From positions 22,106 to 86,105 of the forward strand of contig JAHHRU010000009.1 in the NCBI GenBank assembly GCA_020025635.1: a stretch of DNA of 64,000 nt, in the 5' to 3' direction. Positions 1-8,396 of the stretch are shown here, one piece after another (positions within the stretch are counted from its first letter, which is position 1; every line of letters starts with the position of its first letter). The notes beneath the pieces were generated by a model. That model worked only from the letters and a program-made list of their open reading frames with translations. It did no database searches and was not told the DNA's origin. Source of the DNA: Allofournierella sp. GTDB taxonomy: Bacteria > Bacillota > Clostridia > Oscillospirales > Ruminococcaceae. A program made the position numbers and the translations under genes.

Positions 1-282
1 GTTGCGGATCTGCTCATAAGCGCGGCCGGCAGCAAACATTGCAAAGCTGGAAGCAAACGGGATCATGCCCGCAGCAGCCATACCGGCAGCAATCGAGATC
101 ATGTTGGATTCGGCAATGCCGCAGTCAAAGTGGCGCTCAGGGAACGCCTTCTGGAAAACAGCAGTCTTGGTGGATTCGGCAAGGTCCGCATCCAGCACTA
201 CAACACGGTCGTTTTCAGCGCCCAGTTCAGCCAGGGTGCGGCCATAGCTTTCCCGGGTTGCGATCTTCTTCACTTCTGCCAT
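1..282 (-). CDS. Transketolase C-terminal subunit (partial, runs off left edge)
   Basis: This is the first 94 codons of the second half of a split transketolase, an enzyme of the non-oxidative pentose phosphate pathway that moves two-carbon units between sugar phosphates using thiamine diphosphate. The visible part is the start of the pyrimidine-binding domain. The signature DADLAEST is at residues 31-38 and CGIAESNM at 54-61; the Glu in IAES (E58) is in the position of the family's catalytic glutamate that activates the cofactor. The ATG at 280-282 lies four bases after the stop of the N-terminal subunit gene, so the two halves are surely cotranscribed and assemble together. The rest of the gene is outside the window. 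Confidence 0.93.
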   Translation of the reverse strand, partial: MAEVKKIATRESYGRTLAELGAENDRVVVLDADLAESTKTAVFQKAFPERHFDCGIAESNMISIAAGMAAAGMIPFASSFAMFAAGRAYEQIRN

Positions 283-286
283 GCTC

Positions 287-1129
287 TCAGCCCTCCATTG
301 CCTCGGCAGCGGCTTTGAGCTCTGCCATTGCCTGTTCATACTGTTCTGCGTTCGGGGCCTTGCCATGCCAGCCGGCCTGATTCTCCATAAAGGAAACGCC
401 CTTGCCCTTTACAGACTTCTGAATGATGATGCTGGGCTTGCCAGTCACCTTTTTGGCGGCGGTGAAGGCCTCGTCCAGGCTTTCGAAGTCGTGGGCATCG
501 GCATAGAACACTTCCCAGCCGAAGGCCTTGAATTTGTCGTCCAGGGGATAAACCGAGCAGACCTCGTCCACACGACCGTCGATCTGCAGGTTGTTGTTGT
601 CCAGAACGGCGATCAGGTTGTCCAGCTTATGGTGAGAGGCAAACATGGCAGCCTCCCAAACCTGGCCTTCCTGGCTTTCACCATCGCCCAGGACGGTGTA
701 AACACGCCAATCGGCCTTTTTCAGCTTTGCGGTCAGGGCCATGCCCACAGCGGTGGAAATGCCCTGGCCCAGGCTGCCGGTGCTCATGTCGATACCCGGA
801 ATGGCCTTCATGTCCGGATGGCCCTGGAGCAGTGCGCCTACATGACGAAGGCTTTTCAGCTCATCCCAGGGGAAGAAGCCCTTGAGCGCCAGCAGAGAAT
901 ACAGCGCCGGGCAGGTGTGGCCCTTGGACAGCACAAAGCGGTCCCGATCCTCCCACTTGGGGTTTTTGGGATCGACCCGCATCTGCTTTTCGTACAAATA
1001 GGTGATGGTGTCTGCGATGGACAGCGATCCGCCCGGATGGCCGGACTGAGCATGATATACGCTCTCGATGACGCCCTGCCGAACCAGGTTCGCGGTCTTC
1101 TGCAGCTGTTTGATGGTGTTTTTATCCAT
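287..1129 (-). CDS. Transketolase N-terminal subunit
   Basis: This 280-residue protein is the thiamine diphosphate pyrophosphate-binding half of transketolase. Visible motifs are GHPGG at 30-34, KGHT at 69-72, GSLGQG at 118-123 and the cofactor/metal motif GDGES beginning at 148 and closing with NNN at 178-180. The length fits the N-terminal subunit of split transketolases common in Clostridia. I start at MDKNT because AGGAGG lies just upstream; an in-frame extension of 25 residues is rich in Arg and has no homologous look. It follows the HAD-like gene by 17 bases and precedes the C-terminal subunit by four, so it sits at the distal end of the lspA-rluD operon. Confidence 0.95.
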   Translation of the reverse strand: MDKNTIKQLQKTANLVRQGVIESVYHAQSGHPGGSLSIADTITYLYEKQMRVDPKNPKWEDRDRFVLSKGHTCPALYSLLALKGFFPWDELKSLRHVGALLQGHPDMKAIPGIDMSTGSLGQGISTAVGMALTAKLKKADWRVYTVLGDGESQEGQVWEAAMFASHHKLDNLIAVLDNNNLQIDGRVDEVCSVYPLDDKFKAFGWEVFYADAHDFESLDEAFTAAKKVTGKPSIIIQKSVKGKGVSFMENQAGWHGKAPNAEQYEQAMAELKAAAEAMEG

Positions 1130-1146
1130 TGTTACCTCCTGCTCCT

Positions 1147-1971
1147 TTATGTATAACGCTTTACAAGCGAATACAGACATTCCCCTGCCCCGCCTTCGCC
1201 GCATCCGGAAACGATTTTCTCCGCTTCCAGTTTTACTTTGCGGGGTGCGCTGTTCAGTGCCGCCGTATGGCCGGCAGCCTGCATCAGCTCAAGCTCCTGC
1301 ACGCTCCCGGCAAGAACCACCACGTTCTCGCGGGAAATCTTTTCGCGGGCACAAAGCTTTTCAAGAAGCTGCGTTTTTCCTGCCCCGGCAGGCAGAACTT
1401 CGTAAGCCGCAGCGCTGAGTGTTTGAAATTGAAGATCTTCGTTTCGGAAGCTTTCCAGGTGCATTTGAATTTTTCGCATCATGACCGGATCCGCCAAAAA
1501 CCGTATTTTCGACCAGTTCGGCGGGATTTCCTCAAACGGTGCTATTATACATCCAATTTGCTCATTGCGCAAGTGTTTTTGCGTATATCGGCATGCCTGC
1601 GGGATGTATACCCGGCCTTCTTCCACAAAAATCTCCGCACCTGCTTCGGGAAAACGCTCCAGCACTGATGCCGTAAGTGCATCGGCCGTTTCCTGCCCAA
1701 GGAAGCTTTTTTCCAGGTGCTGTCCTGTTTGGGTATCATACAAAACCGCCCCGCCGCAGGCAATGGCCGGGCAGTTCAGCCGCAGGCCCTCCAGTGTACG
1801 GCAGAGTGTTTCCGGCGAGCGGTCTGTGCAGACAGACAGCTTTGCGCCCATCTGCATAAAGAGTTCCGCGGCTGCCCGGTTGCAGCCGGGCAGTACGCCG
1901 CCTTTTTCCAGCAGCGCACCATCCAGGCCGCAGATCACCAGCATCTCCTGAAGCTTCTTCAAGGACCTCAC
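1147..1971 (-). CDS. Degenerate HAD-superfamily (Cof-like) protein
   Basis: The 274-residue protein has the length and layout of Cof-type HAD phosphatases, with a Rossmann-like core and a cap from about 80 to 190. Motif I, normally DxDGT, reads GLDGA at residues 15-19: the nucleophilic Asp is Gly and the Thr is Ala. Near the C-terminus the usual GDxxND metal loop reads AGSVQELELM, so the metal-binding acids are also lost. It is therefore probably not an active phosphatase and may bind a ligand or partner. The start is GTG, overlapping the rluD stop by four bases (GTGA), with GGAAGGAG in front. Translation is probably coupled to rluD. Confidence 0.75.
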   Translation of the reverse strand: MRSLKKLQEMLVICGLDGALLEKGGVLPGCNRAAAELFMQMGAKLSVCTDRSPETLCRTLEGLRLNCPAIACGGAVLYDTQTGQHLEKSFLGQETADALTASVLERFPEAGAEIFVEEGRVYIPQACRYTQKHLRNEQIGCIIAPFEEIPPNWSKIRFLADPVMMRKIQMHLESFRNEDLQFQTLSAAAYEVLPAGAGKTQLLEKLCAREKISRENVVVLAGSVQELELMQAAGHTAALNSAPRKVKLEAEKIVSGCGEGGAGECLYSLVKRYT

Positions 1972-2888
1972 CGCTCCTTCCCAAGCTTTTGCAGAAAGCT
2001 TTGAAAATATGCCGGCAGCTCGCTGTCAAACAGCATTTCCTGCCCGGTCACCGGGTGAACAAAGCCCAGCGTTTTTGCGTGCAGACACTGGCCGTTCAGT
2101 GCGGTGATGCAGTTTTTCGGGCCGTAGACCGCATCCCCGGCAAGCGGGTGGCCGATGCTGGCCATGTGCACCCGGATCTGATGGGTGCGCCCGGTTTTGA
2201 GCTGGCACTCGATGTGGCTGAAGCCCGGATAGGCCGCCAGCTGGCGGTAAGCGGTATAGGCATATTTGCCGTCCGGCACAATGCCCATCTTTTTCCGGTC
2301 GTTTTTGCTGCGGCCGATGGGGGCTTCCACAAAGCCTTCCGGCTCTTTGAACCTTCCGTACACCACTGCCTGATACTGGCGCCTGACACTGTGCACGGCC
2401 ATCTGGGCCGACAGGCCTTCGTGGGTGATGTCATCCTTTGCCACCACCAAAAGGCCGCTGGTGTCTTTATCGATGCGGTGCACGATGCCCGGGCGCAGCA
2501 CCCCGCCAATGCCGGAAAGCTGCCCTTTGCAGTGGTAAAGCAGCGCATTGACCAGCGTTCCATCCGGATTTCCGGCCGCCGGATGCACCACCATGCCTTT
2601 GGGCTTGTTCACCACCAGCAGGTGTTCATCCTCATAAACGACGTCCAGCGGGATCTCCTGTGCCACCGCATCCAGCGGGACCGCATCGGGGATCTCCACC
2701 GTGATGCACTGCCCTGCTTTCAGTTTGGTGTTTTTGGCGGCCGGTTTTCCATCGCAGAGGATGCCGCCCTTTTCGATCAGCTGCTGTGCACCGCTTCGGG
2801 AAAGCTTCCACTCCGGCTGGGCGGCAGCAAAGCCGTCCAGCCGCTGACCGGCCGCCTCCTGCGGCACGATCTGCTCAAAGCGCTCCAC
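1968..2888 (-). CDS. rluD: RluD-family 23S rRNA/large ribosomal pseudouridine synthase
   Basis: This 306-residue enzyme isomerises uridines in RNA; members in this operon position usually act on 23S rRNA. An S4 RNA-binding domain spans about residues 13-75, followed by the RluA catalytic domain with HRIDKDTSGLL, where D140 is the catalytic Asp, and the later RTHQIRVH motif. The start is GTG at 2886-2888, preceded by AGGAGCAGG; it overlaps the end of lspA by 14 bases. A longer in-frame reading back to about 3023 only retranslates lspA out of frame. Its place after lspA is the same as in many Firmicutes. Confidence 0.93.
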   Translation of the reverse strand: MERFEQIVPQEAAGQRLDGFAAAQPEWKLSRSGAQQLIEKGGILCDGKPAAKNTKLKAGQCITVEIPDAVPLDAVAQEIPLDVVYEDEHLLVVNKPKGMVVHPAAGNPDGTLVNALLYHCKGQLSGIGGVLRPGIVHRIDKDTSGLLVVAKDDITHEGLSAQMAVHSVRRQYQAVVYGRFKEPEGFVEAPIGRSKNDRKKMGIVPDGKYAYTAYRQLAAYPGFSHIECQLKTGRTHQIRVHMASIGHPLAGDAVYGPKNCITALNGQCLHAKTLGFVHPVTGQEMLFDSELPAYFQSFLQKLGKER

Positions 2889-3369
2889 GATCCTGCTCCT
2901 TTTTTTCGCTTCGGGGCCTTTTGCATTCTTCCAGGATGATATCCAGCAGCAAAAGCCCAATGCCCACACAGACCAGGATATCGGCGAAATTGAACACGGC
3001 AAAATCCATGAACTGAAGGTCAATGTAATCCACCACGACCTGGTTGAGCACCCGGTCGATCAGGTTGCCGATTCCTCCGGAAAGCACGAATATCCAGGAA
3101 ATATGCTCCAGGCGGCGGGCAGGCCGCTTGATGAACAGATATGCCGCCAGCGCTGCCAGCGCAATGCCGGTGAAGGCGATCAGGAAGCCCTGTTTGCCGC
3201 CCAGCATGCTGAATGCGGCACCATCGTTCAGCACATAGCGCAGGCCCACCACACCGGGAATCAGCGGATGGGTGCCCACCGGTGCCAGCGAAACGGTTGC
3301 CCAGTATTTTAAAGCCTGATCCACAGCAACCAGGGCGGCGGTGCTCAAAAGGGTGATAAGCGCATACAT
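2875..3369 (-). CDS. lspA: Lipoprotein signal peptidase (signal peptidase II)
   Basis: LspA removes signal peptides from diacylglyceryl-modified prolipoproteins in the cytoplasmic membrane. The 164-residue protein has four hydrophobic segments and the two catalytic aspartates of the family: D105 in GGIGNLIDRV and D130 in FNFADI. The early motif VDQALKYW (about 16-23) is also typical. I use the ATG at 3369, with AAGGAG 11 bases upstream; a TTG one codon earlier is the alternative. It follows ileS by 77 bases, including a palindrome, and its end overlaps rluD. This is the standard Firmicutes position. Confidence 0.96.
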   Translation of the reverse strand: MYALITLLSTAALVAVDQALKYWATVSLAPVGTHPLIPGVVGLRYVLNDGAAFSMLGGKQGFLIAFTGIALAALAAYLFIKRPARRLEHISWIFVLSGGIGNLIDRVLNQVVVDYIDLQFMDFAVFNFADILVCVGIGLLLLDIILEECKRPRSEKKEQDRGAL

Positions 3370-3397
3370 CAAAATGGTTTCTCCTTTTTACACTAAG

Positions 3398-3423
3398 AAC
3401 GGCGCTTTTTAAAAAGCGCCGTT
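3398..3423. repeat. Perfect 26-bp palindrome between ileS and lspA
   Basis: The arms AACGGCGCTTTTT and AAAAAGCGCCGTT form a perfect palindrome. It can fold as an 8-bp GC-rich hairpin with an A/T loop in either direction. No good T-run follows on the minus strand, so it could be a weak terminator or a processing or pause site that lowers lspA expression relative to ileS. Function is inferred. Confidence 0.6.
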
Positions 3424-3446
3424 CCTTGCAATTCTATGCGTTAAGC

Positions 3447-6239
3447 TCAGCCTTCCAGAATGGCTGCGCAGCGGGCGCACAGGGTGTCATGCTCTGCATG
3501 GCTGCCCACAGTTGCGTCATACTTCCAGCAGCGGGCGCATTTTTCGCCTTCTGCATGAACAACTTCAACGCCCAGGTCTTCCAGCTCGCCCTTGACGCCG
3601 CCTTCGCCCTCAACGATCTCGGTCTGAGAAACGATCAGCAGGTCTTCCAGCTCAGCCTTGGGGATGGCGCGCAGGAACTGAGCCAGGTCGCTGCCGCAGT
3701 GCAGGGTGACCTTTGCTTCCAGAGAAGAGCGGATGGTCTTGTCCTTGCGGGCCTGTTCCAGAACCTTCTTCACATCGTCACGCACAGCGATGATGCGGTT
3801 CCACTTTGCTTCGAACTCCTCGTTCTGAGCATACAGGCCGGAAACCGGCATATCCTCAAACACCACATACTTGTTCTTGCCCTCGAAATCGGGGATGAAG
3901 CTCCAGATCTCCTGGCTGGTGAAGGCCAGAATGGGCGATACGATCTTGGTCAGGTCGACCAGGATGCGGAACATCACGGTCTGAGCCGCACGGCGCAGGG
4001 TGGAATCAGCCTTGTTGATGTACAAACGGTCCTTCACCACATCCAGATAGAAGTTGGACATATCCACAACGCAGAAGTTGTAAATGGCGTGATAGACCTT
4101 ATGGAAGTCGAAGCTCTCGTAGCCGTCGTGGGCAGCCTTGTTCAGGTTGTCCAGAGCATCCAGGGCCCAGCGGTCCAGCTCCAGCAGGTCGCTGTCTGCA
4201 ACCATGTCGGTGCGGGGATCGAAGCCGTCCAGGTTGCCCAGCATGAAACGGGCAGTGTTGCGGATCTTGCGGTAAGCCTCGGAGAGCTGCTTGATGATCT
4301 CCTTGCTGATGCGCACGTCCACAGTATAGTCAGAGGAAGCGACCCACAGGCGCACGATATCGGCGCCGAAGTCCTTGATGATCTCTTCAGGCTCCACACC
4401 GTTGCCGGCAGACTTGTGCATCTGCTTGCCTTCGCCGTCCACGACCCAGCCGTGGGTCAGAACATTGCGGTAAGGTGCAACGCCGCGGGTGGCAACGCTG
4501 GTGAGCAGGCTGGACTGGAACCAGCCCCGGTACTGGTCGGCGCCTTCCATGTAAAGGTCGGCCGGCCAGGACAGCTCGGGGCGCTCTTCCAGAACGGCCA
4601 GGTGGGTGGAACCGGAGTCGAACCAGACGTCCATAGTGTCATGGTCTTTCTCAAATTCGGTGCAGCCGCACTGGCAGGCATAGCCCTCGGGCAGGATCTC
4701 GTTTGCCTCATACTTGAACCAGGCATCGCTGCCTTCCTTGCGGAACAGGTCCGAAACGGCCTTGATGGTCACATCGTCCACATGGTACTTGCCGCACTTC
4801 TTGCAGTAGAACACCGGGATGGGAACGCCCCAGGTGCGCTGACGGCTGATGCACCAGTCGTTGCGGTCACGAACCATGCCCATCATACGGTCATGGCCCC
4901 AGCCGGGGAACCAGTGAACGGAATCAACAGCCTTGTAAACATCTTCCTTGAAGGCTTCCACAGAGCAGAACCACTGCTCGGTAGCCCGGAAGATGATGGG
5001 GTTGTGGCAGCGCCAGCAATGGGGATACTGGTGGGTGATGTGCTGCACGCCCATCAGGTGGCGGGTCTCCTTGATGTGCTCCAGGATGACCTTGTTGGCG
5101 GCCCAGACCTTCAGGCCGGCAAACTGACCGGCTTCCTCGGTGAGGTAGCCGCCGTCGTCCACAGGGACCACCACGGGGACCTGAGGATAGTGGTTGACAC
5201 AGACCTCAAAGTCTTCAACGCCGTGGCCGGGAGCGGTGTGAACGCAACCGGTGCCGCTTTCCAGGGTAACGTGGTCGCCCAGGATGATCAGGCTCTTGCG
5301 GTCCAGGAAGGGATGCTGGACCTGCATCAGCTCCAGCTCGCTGCCCAGAACCGGCTCACCCACGATCTCATACTCGGTGATGCCGCAGGCCTTCATGGTG
5401 CTTTCCACCAGGCCCTCTGCCATCACATGGTAGTCTTCGCCGATCTTGACGAACACATACTCAAAATCCGGGTTCAGGCAGATGGCAACGTTTGCGGGCA
5501 GGGTCCAGGTGGTGGTGGTCCAGATCACGAACCAGGCCTTGTCCATGGGGATGCCGCGCTTTGCCAGGATGCCGTTGGGGTCATCGGTCACATTGAAGCG
5601 GACGTAGATGGAATCGCACTCGTCCTCGGAATACTCGATCTCGGCTTCTGCCAGAGCAGTACGGTCCTCGGGGCACCAGTAAACGGCCTTGAGACCCTTG
5701 TAGATGTAGCCCTTCTTGGCCATTTCGCCGAACACTTCGATCTGACGTGCCTCAAATTCAGGCTTCAGGGTCAGGTAAGGGTGGTCAAAATCGCCCAGAA
5801 CGCCCAGGCGCTGGAACTGATCGCCCATGATGCCGATATGCTCAGTGGCAAACTCGTAGCAGCTCTTGCGCAGCTCCAGCTTGGAAACCTCGCCCTTCTT
5901 TTCGCCGAAGCTCTTCAGGGCTTTCAGCTCGATGGGCAGGCCGTGGGTATCATAACCGGGAATGTAGGGGGCCTGATAGCCGGTCATGTTCTTATAACGG
6001 ACAATGATGTCCTTGATAATCTTATTCAGGGCAGTGCCCATGTGAATGCGGCCGTTTGCATACGGAGGGCCATCATGCAGCACATAGCGGGGCTTGCCCT
6101 CGTTGTGCTTCATCAGTTCTTCGTACAGATGATTTTCTTTCCAGTCCTTGAGCATTTCCGGCTCTTTTTTGGGAAGGCCCGCCCGCATATCAAAAGACGT
6201 TTTGGGCAGATTGATCGTGTTGTTATAGTCCTGTGCCAC
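3447..6239 (-). CDS. ileS: Isoleucyl-tRNA synthetase
   Basis: IleRS charges tRNA-Ile. The 930-residue protein has the class I signature as HMGT at 66-69, the GWFQSSL and DVWFDSGS stretches around the editing/catalytic junction, and a C-terminal zinc knuckle CARCWKYD followed by LCARC at the very end. The second class I signature, usually KMSKS, is QMHKSAGN at about residue 600. The start is GTG at 6239 with AGGAGG ahead; a 15-residue upstream extension is not needed. It follows divIVA by 41 bases in the conserved cell-division cluster. No T-box leader is present here, so it relies on the upstream operon promoter as far as can be seen. Confidence 0.97.
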   Translation of the reverse strand: MAQDYNNTINLPKTSFDMRAGLPKKEPEMLKDWKENHLYEELMKHNEGKPRYVLHDGPPYANGRIHMGTALNKIIKDIIVRYKNMTGYQAPYIPGYDTHGLPIELKALKSFGEKKGEVSKLELRKSCYEFATEHIGIMGDQFQRLGVLGDFDHPYLTLKPEFEARQIEVFGEMAKKGYIYKGLKAVYWCPEDRTALAEAEIEYSEDECDSIYVRFNVTDDPNGILAKRGIPMDKAWFVIWTTTTWTLPANVAICLNPDFEYVFVKIGEDYHVMAEGLVESTMKACGITEYEIVGEPVLGSELELMQVQHPFLDRKSLIILGDHVTLESGTGCVHTAPGHGVEDFEVCVNHYPQVPVVVPVDDGGYLTEEAGQFAGLKVWAANKVILEHIKETRHLMGVQHITHQYPHCWRCHNPIIFRATEQWFCSVEAFKEDVYKAVDSVHWFPGWGHDRMMGMVRDRNDWCISRQRTWGVPIPVFYCKKCGKYHVDDVTIKAVSDLFRKEGSDAWFKYEANEILPEGYACQCGCTEFEKDHDTMDVWFDSGSTHLAVLEERPELSWPADLYMEGADQYRGWFQSSLLTSVATRGVAPYRNVLTHGWVVDGEGKQMHKSAGNGVEPEEIIKDFGADIVRLWVASSDYTVDVRISKEIIKQLSEAYRKIRNTARFMLGNLDGFDPRTDMVADSDLLELDRWALDALDNLNKAAHDGYESFDFHKVYHAIYNFCVVDMSNFYLDVVKDRLYINKADSTLRRAAQTVMFRILVDLTKIVSPILAFTSQEIWSFIPDFEGKNKYVVFEDMPVSGLYAQNEEFEAKWNRIIAVRDDVKKVLEQARKDKTIRSSLEAKVTLHCGSDLAQFLRAIPKAELEDLLIVSQTEIVEGEGGVKGELEDLGVEVVHAEGEKCARCWKYDATVGSHAEHDTLCARCAAILEG

Positions 6240-6280
6240 TGGTAATTCCTCCTGGTTTATAAACGGCTTTCGCCGAAATA

Positions 6281-7018
6281 TCAATCACTGAATTTGATGC
6301 CCTGGAAGCTGCTGAAAGCACCCTGGAAGGGGGGCTTGGGGTTCTGGGCTTCCTCGGCCGGCTCCTCCGGCACTTCCTCGGCAGGGGCCGGAGCAAGGGG
6401 CTTTTCCTCCTCATAGAAAGAAGAAACATCCGGGAAACTGTCGATGAGGTCACGGTCTGCGGTGTCCGCTTCCAGGTCATCCTCTTTGGAGATGGTCTGT
6501 GCAACCGTGGGCTCTTCTGCCCCATTTTCTGCCGGCTGGGCCGCAGGCTCTTCCGGCTCCTGCTCAAGCTCCTCTTCGCCGGGCAGGCGGCTCAGGGATT
6601 CGATATGCTCTTTGTAAAGGCCCAGGATGGTGTTTTTGAAACGGGCAACCTCGGTTTTAACACGCTCCAGCTCGGTTTCCTGCTCTTCCACCTGCTCCCG
6701 GGCAGTGCGGGTCAGATCCTCAGCCTTGATGCCGGCATCCCGCAGGATGAACTCCGCCTTCTGCTTTGCCTCACGAATGACATTTTCACCCATGCGCTGT
6801 GCATTGAGCAGAGCGGTTTTCAGGTTGTCTTCATCCTTGCGGTATTCCTCAATTTTATCGGCCAGGATATACAGCTTCTTCTCAGCCTCAGCCTTTTCTG
6901 CTGCCAGCTGATCCATCTCGGAAGCGATCTGCTGCATAAAAGCATCCACATCCTCGATGCGGTAGCCGCGCATCCCCTTTTCAAATGTGATCGTACGGAT
7001 CTCCTGCGGTGAAATCAT
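6281..7018 (-). CDS. divIVA: DivIVA-domain cell-division/polar protein
   Basis: DivIVA-type proteins bind curved membrane and recruit division or wall-growth proteins. The first 60 residues hold the family core, with FEKGMRGYRIEDVDAFM near 13-29. A long coiled coil follows to about residue 150, then a tail of about 95 residues very rich in Glu, Pro and Ala, longer and more acidic than in Bacillus. The last residues, FQGAFSSFQGIKFSD, are not acidic and could be a docking peptide. Length is 245 residues. It lies between ylmH and ileS as in most Firmicutes. The ATG at 7018 has GAAGGGATG upstream. Confidence 0.9.
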   Translation of the reverse strand: MISPQEIRTITFEKGMRGYRIEDVDAFMQQIASEMDQLAAEKAEAEKKLYILADKIEEYRKDEDNLKTALLNAQRMGENVIREAKQKAEFILRDAGIKAEDLTRTAREQVEEQETELERVKTEVARFKNTILGLYKEHIESLSRLPGEEELEQEPEEPAAQPAENGAEEPTVAQTISKEDDLEADTADRDLIDSFPDVSSFYEEEKPLAPAPAEEVPEEPAEEAQNPKPPFQGAFSSFQGIKFSD

Positions 7019-7043
7019 GGCAATTCATCCCTTCGCTCTAAAA

Positions 7044-7838
7044 TCAGTATTTAAAATATTCAATAAAAACCCGGTCTTTGCGGCTTTTGCCGCCCAGAGT
7101 GGTGAGCTTATACCGCCCCACGCCCCGAATAGTAAAAATATCGCCCTTGTACACAGGCGTATGCGGGCTGGTGACTGCAATGTGGTTGATCTCCACCCCG
7201 CCGCCCGACAAAAGCTGTGCTGCCCGGCCCCTGCCGATGCGGCACATCGCCGCGATCACCGCATCCGCCCTCAAAGAGGACACCGTGGCCGACTGGATGT
7301 CACGCTCGGCATTTTCGGTGGGCAGCTCTTCATAAAAACGCTCGGCCCGGGCATTCAGCCGCCCCACGCTGCAAAGCTGAGAGCAGATGACCTCTGCCGC
7401 ATTTTCCAGCACCACCGCATAGGCACCGCCTTCAAAGGGCAGGATGTCTCCCAAGCAGCTGCGTTCAAGCCCAAGGCCCAAAATGGAACCCAGATAGTCT
7501 TTATGGCTCACCGAAGCGCCGGAGGCGCCGCCCGTGCATTCAATGCGGATACAGCAAATCGGCGGTTCGCCGGTTTGATAAGCGTCCGCCGGTTCGATGC
7601 AGAGGATCCTGCGTTCTGCCTGTGGATAGCCGCCCTGAAAGGAATGATCCTGCCAGCCCAGCCGGTTGAGTGCCGCCTGGCAAAGCGCCTGCTCCCGGTC
7701 AGACAAAAAGCCGGTGTACCGGGCAATGCCCCGGCTGCCGGCCACCCGGCACAGATCCTCTGCCCGGCGCATGACCAGCCGTTCCTGATCGTTCTGTGCG
7801 GGGATGAAGCCGCGCTGGGGATTAGAAGAAGACACCAT
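7044..7838 (-). CDS. ylmH: YlmH-like S4-domain RNA-binding protein
   Basis: The 264-residue protein matches YlmH, a conserved RNA-binding protein of the division cluster; in Bacillus and relatives it has been tied to ribosome quality control and division. The C-terminal S4 domain is visible at about 185-245, with RADAVIAAM, GRGRAAQLL and the VxINH stretch. The middle domain is the YlmH globular region with CCIRIECTGG. The ATG at 7838 overlaps the end of sepF by 17 bases, with GGAGAGC as ribosome-binding site. An open extension upstream is only sepF in another frame. No ylmG gene is present between sepF and ylmH, unlike in Bacillus. Confidence 0.87.
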   Translation of the reverse strand: MVSSSNPQRGFIPAQNDQERLVMRRAEDLCRVAGSRGIARYTGFLSDREQALCQAALNRLGWQDHSFQGGYPQAERRILCIEPADAYQTGEPPICCIRIECTGGASGASVSHKDYLGSILGLGLERSCLGDILPFEGGAYAVVLENAAEVICSQLCSVGRLNARAERFYEELPTENAERDIQSATVSSLRADAVIAAMCRIGRGRAAQLLSGGGVEINHIAVTSPHTPVYKGDIFTIRGVGRYKLTTLGGKSRKDRVFIEYFKY

Positions 7839-8262
7839 TGCTCTCCAGTTCGTCCAGCAGATCTCCCATGATATCCACATTGTAGGGGGTGATGATGAAG
7901 GTGCTGTTCGCCACACGCTTGATCTGGCCGTTGTTTGCATAAGCCACACCGGTGAGGAAATCGACCAGACGGCGGGAAACCTCTTTGTTGGTGGACTCAA
8001 GGTTCAGCACTACCGTGCGCTTGGCGTTCAGGTGGTCGGCCACCGTGCTGGCATCTTCGAAGCGCTCCGGCTTTACCAGAACCACCTGAAGCTGTGTTGT
8101 GGCATTGATGTTCACAACCTTGTTGCGCTTATTGCCGGTATCGGCCGGCTGATAGTCCTGATCCAGATTGGAGCTTGCCGATGTGGGGAATTCCGCTTCG
8201 TCGTCGTAATAGTCGTCTCCATCCTCAGCCAGGCCCAAAAAATTCTTCATTTTATCAAACAT
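7822..8262 (-). CDS. sepF: Cell division protein SepF
   Basis: SepF is a membrane-associated partner of FtsZ that aligns the division ring. The 146-residue protein has an N-terminal amphipathic segment (MFDKMKNFLGL), an acidic linker to about residue 50 and the SepF core from about 55, including VVLVKPERFED, RTVVLNLE and the hallmark FLTGVAYAN. It begins with ATG at 8262 behind AAGGAG; an upstream in-frame extension lacks a comparable site. It is the first gene after a near-consensus promoter and is followed by ylmH with overlap. Confidence 0.95.
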   Translation of the reverse strand: MFDKMKNFLGLAEDGDDYYDDEAEFPTSASSNLDQDYQPADTGNKRNKVVNINATTQLQVVLVKPERFEDASTVADHLNAKRTVVLNLESTNKEVSRRLVDFLTGVAYANNGQIKRVANSTFIITPYNVDIMGDLLDELESNGVFF

Positions 8263-8345
8263 GGTGCATATCTCCTTTTGGATCAACCGGCAAAACAGCA
8301 GTTTTCTCACTTTTTGCCAGACGTAAAAATCCTTAGATAGTAAAT

Positions 8346-8374
8346 ATTATCTCCTTTTTTTGACCTTCTGTCAA
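8346..8374 (-). promoter_or_regulatory. Sigma-A type promoter of the sepF operon
   Basis: On the minus strand, TTGACA (8369-8374) is followed after exactly 17 bases by GATAAT (8346-8351). The site is in the AT-rich gap between the HlyD-like gene and sepF and points towards sepF, so it can drive sepF-ylmH-divIVA-ileS and genes beyond. Confidence 0.8.
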
Positions 8375-8396
8375 TAAACAAACCAGTATATTTCGG

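Noticed and set aside
2889..3023. 45-residue extension of the RluD protein
   Set aside because: It only retranslates the end of lspA in another frame; the GTG at 2888 has a good ribosome-binding site.
3398..3423. Calling the ileS-lspA palindrome a confident terminator
   Set aside because: No T-run follows on the minus strand and the downstream genes are normally cotranscribed; recorded as a repeat only.
3426..6245. Open frame of 939 codons on the plus strand opposite ileS
   Set aside because: Codon periodicity and domain content belong to ileS; no ribosome-binding site and no recognisable protein on the plus strand.
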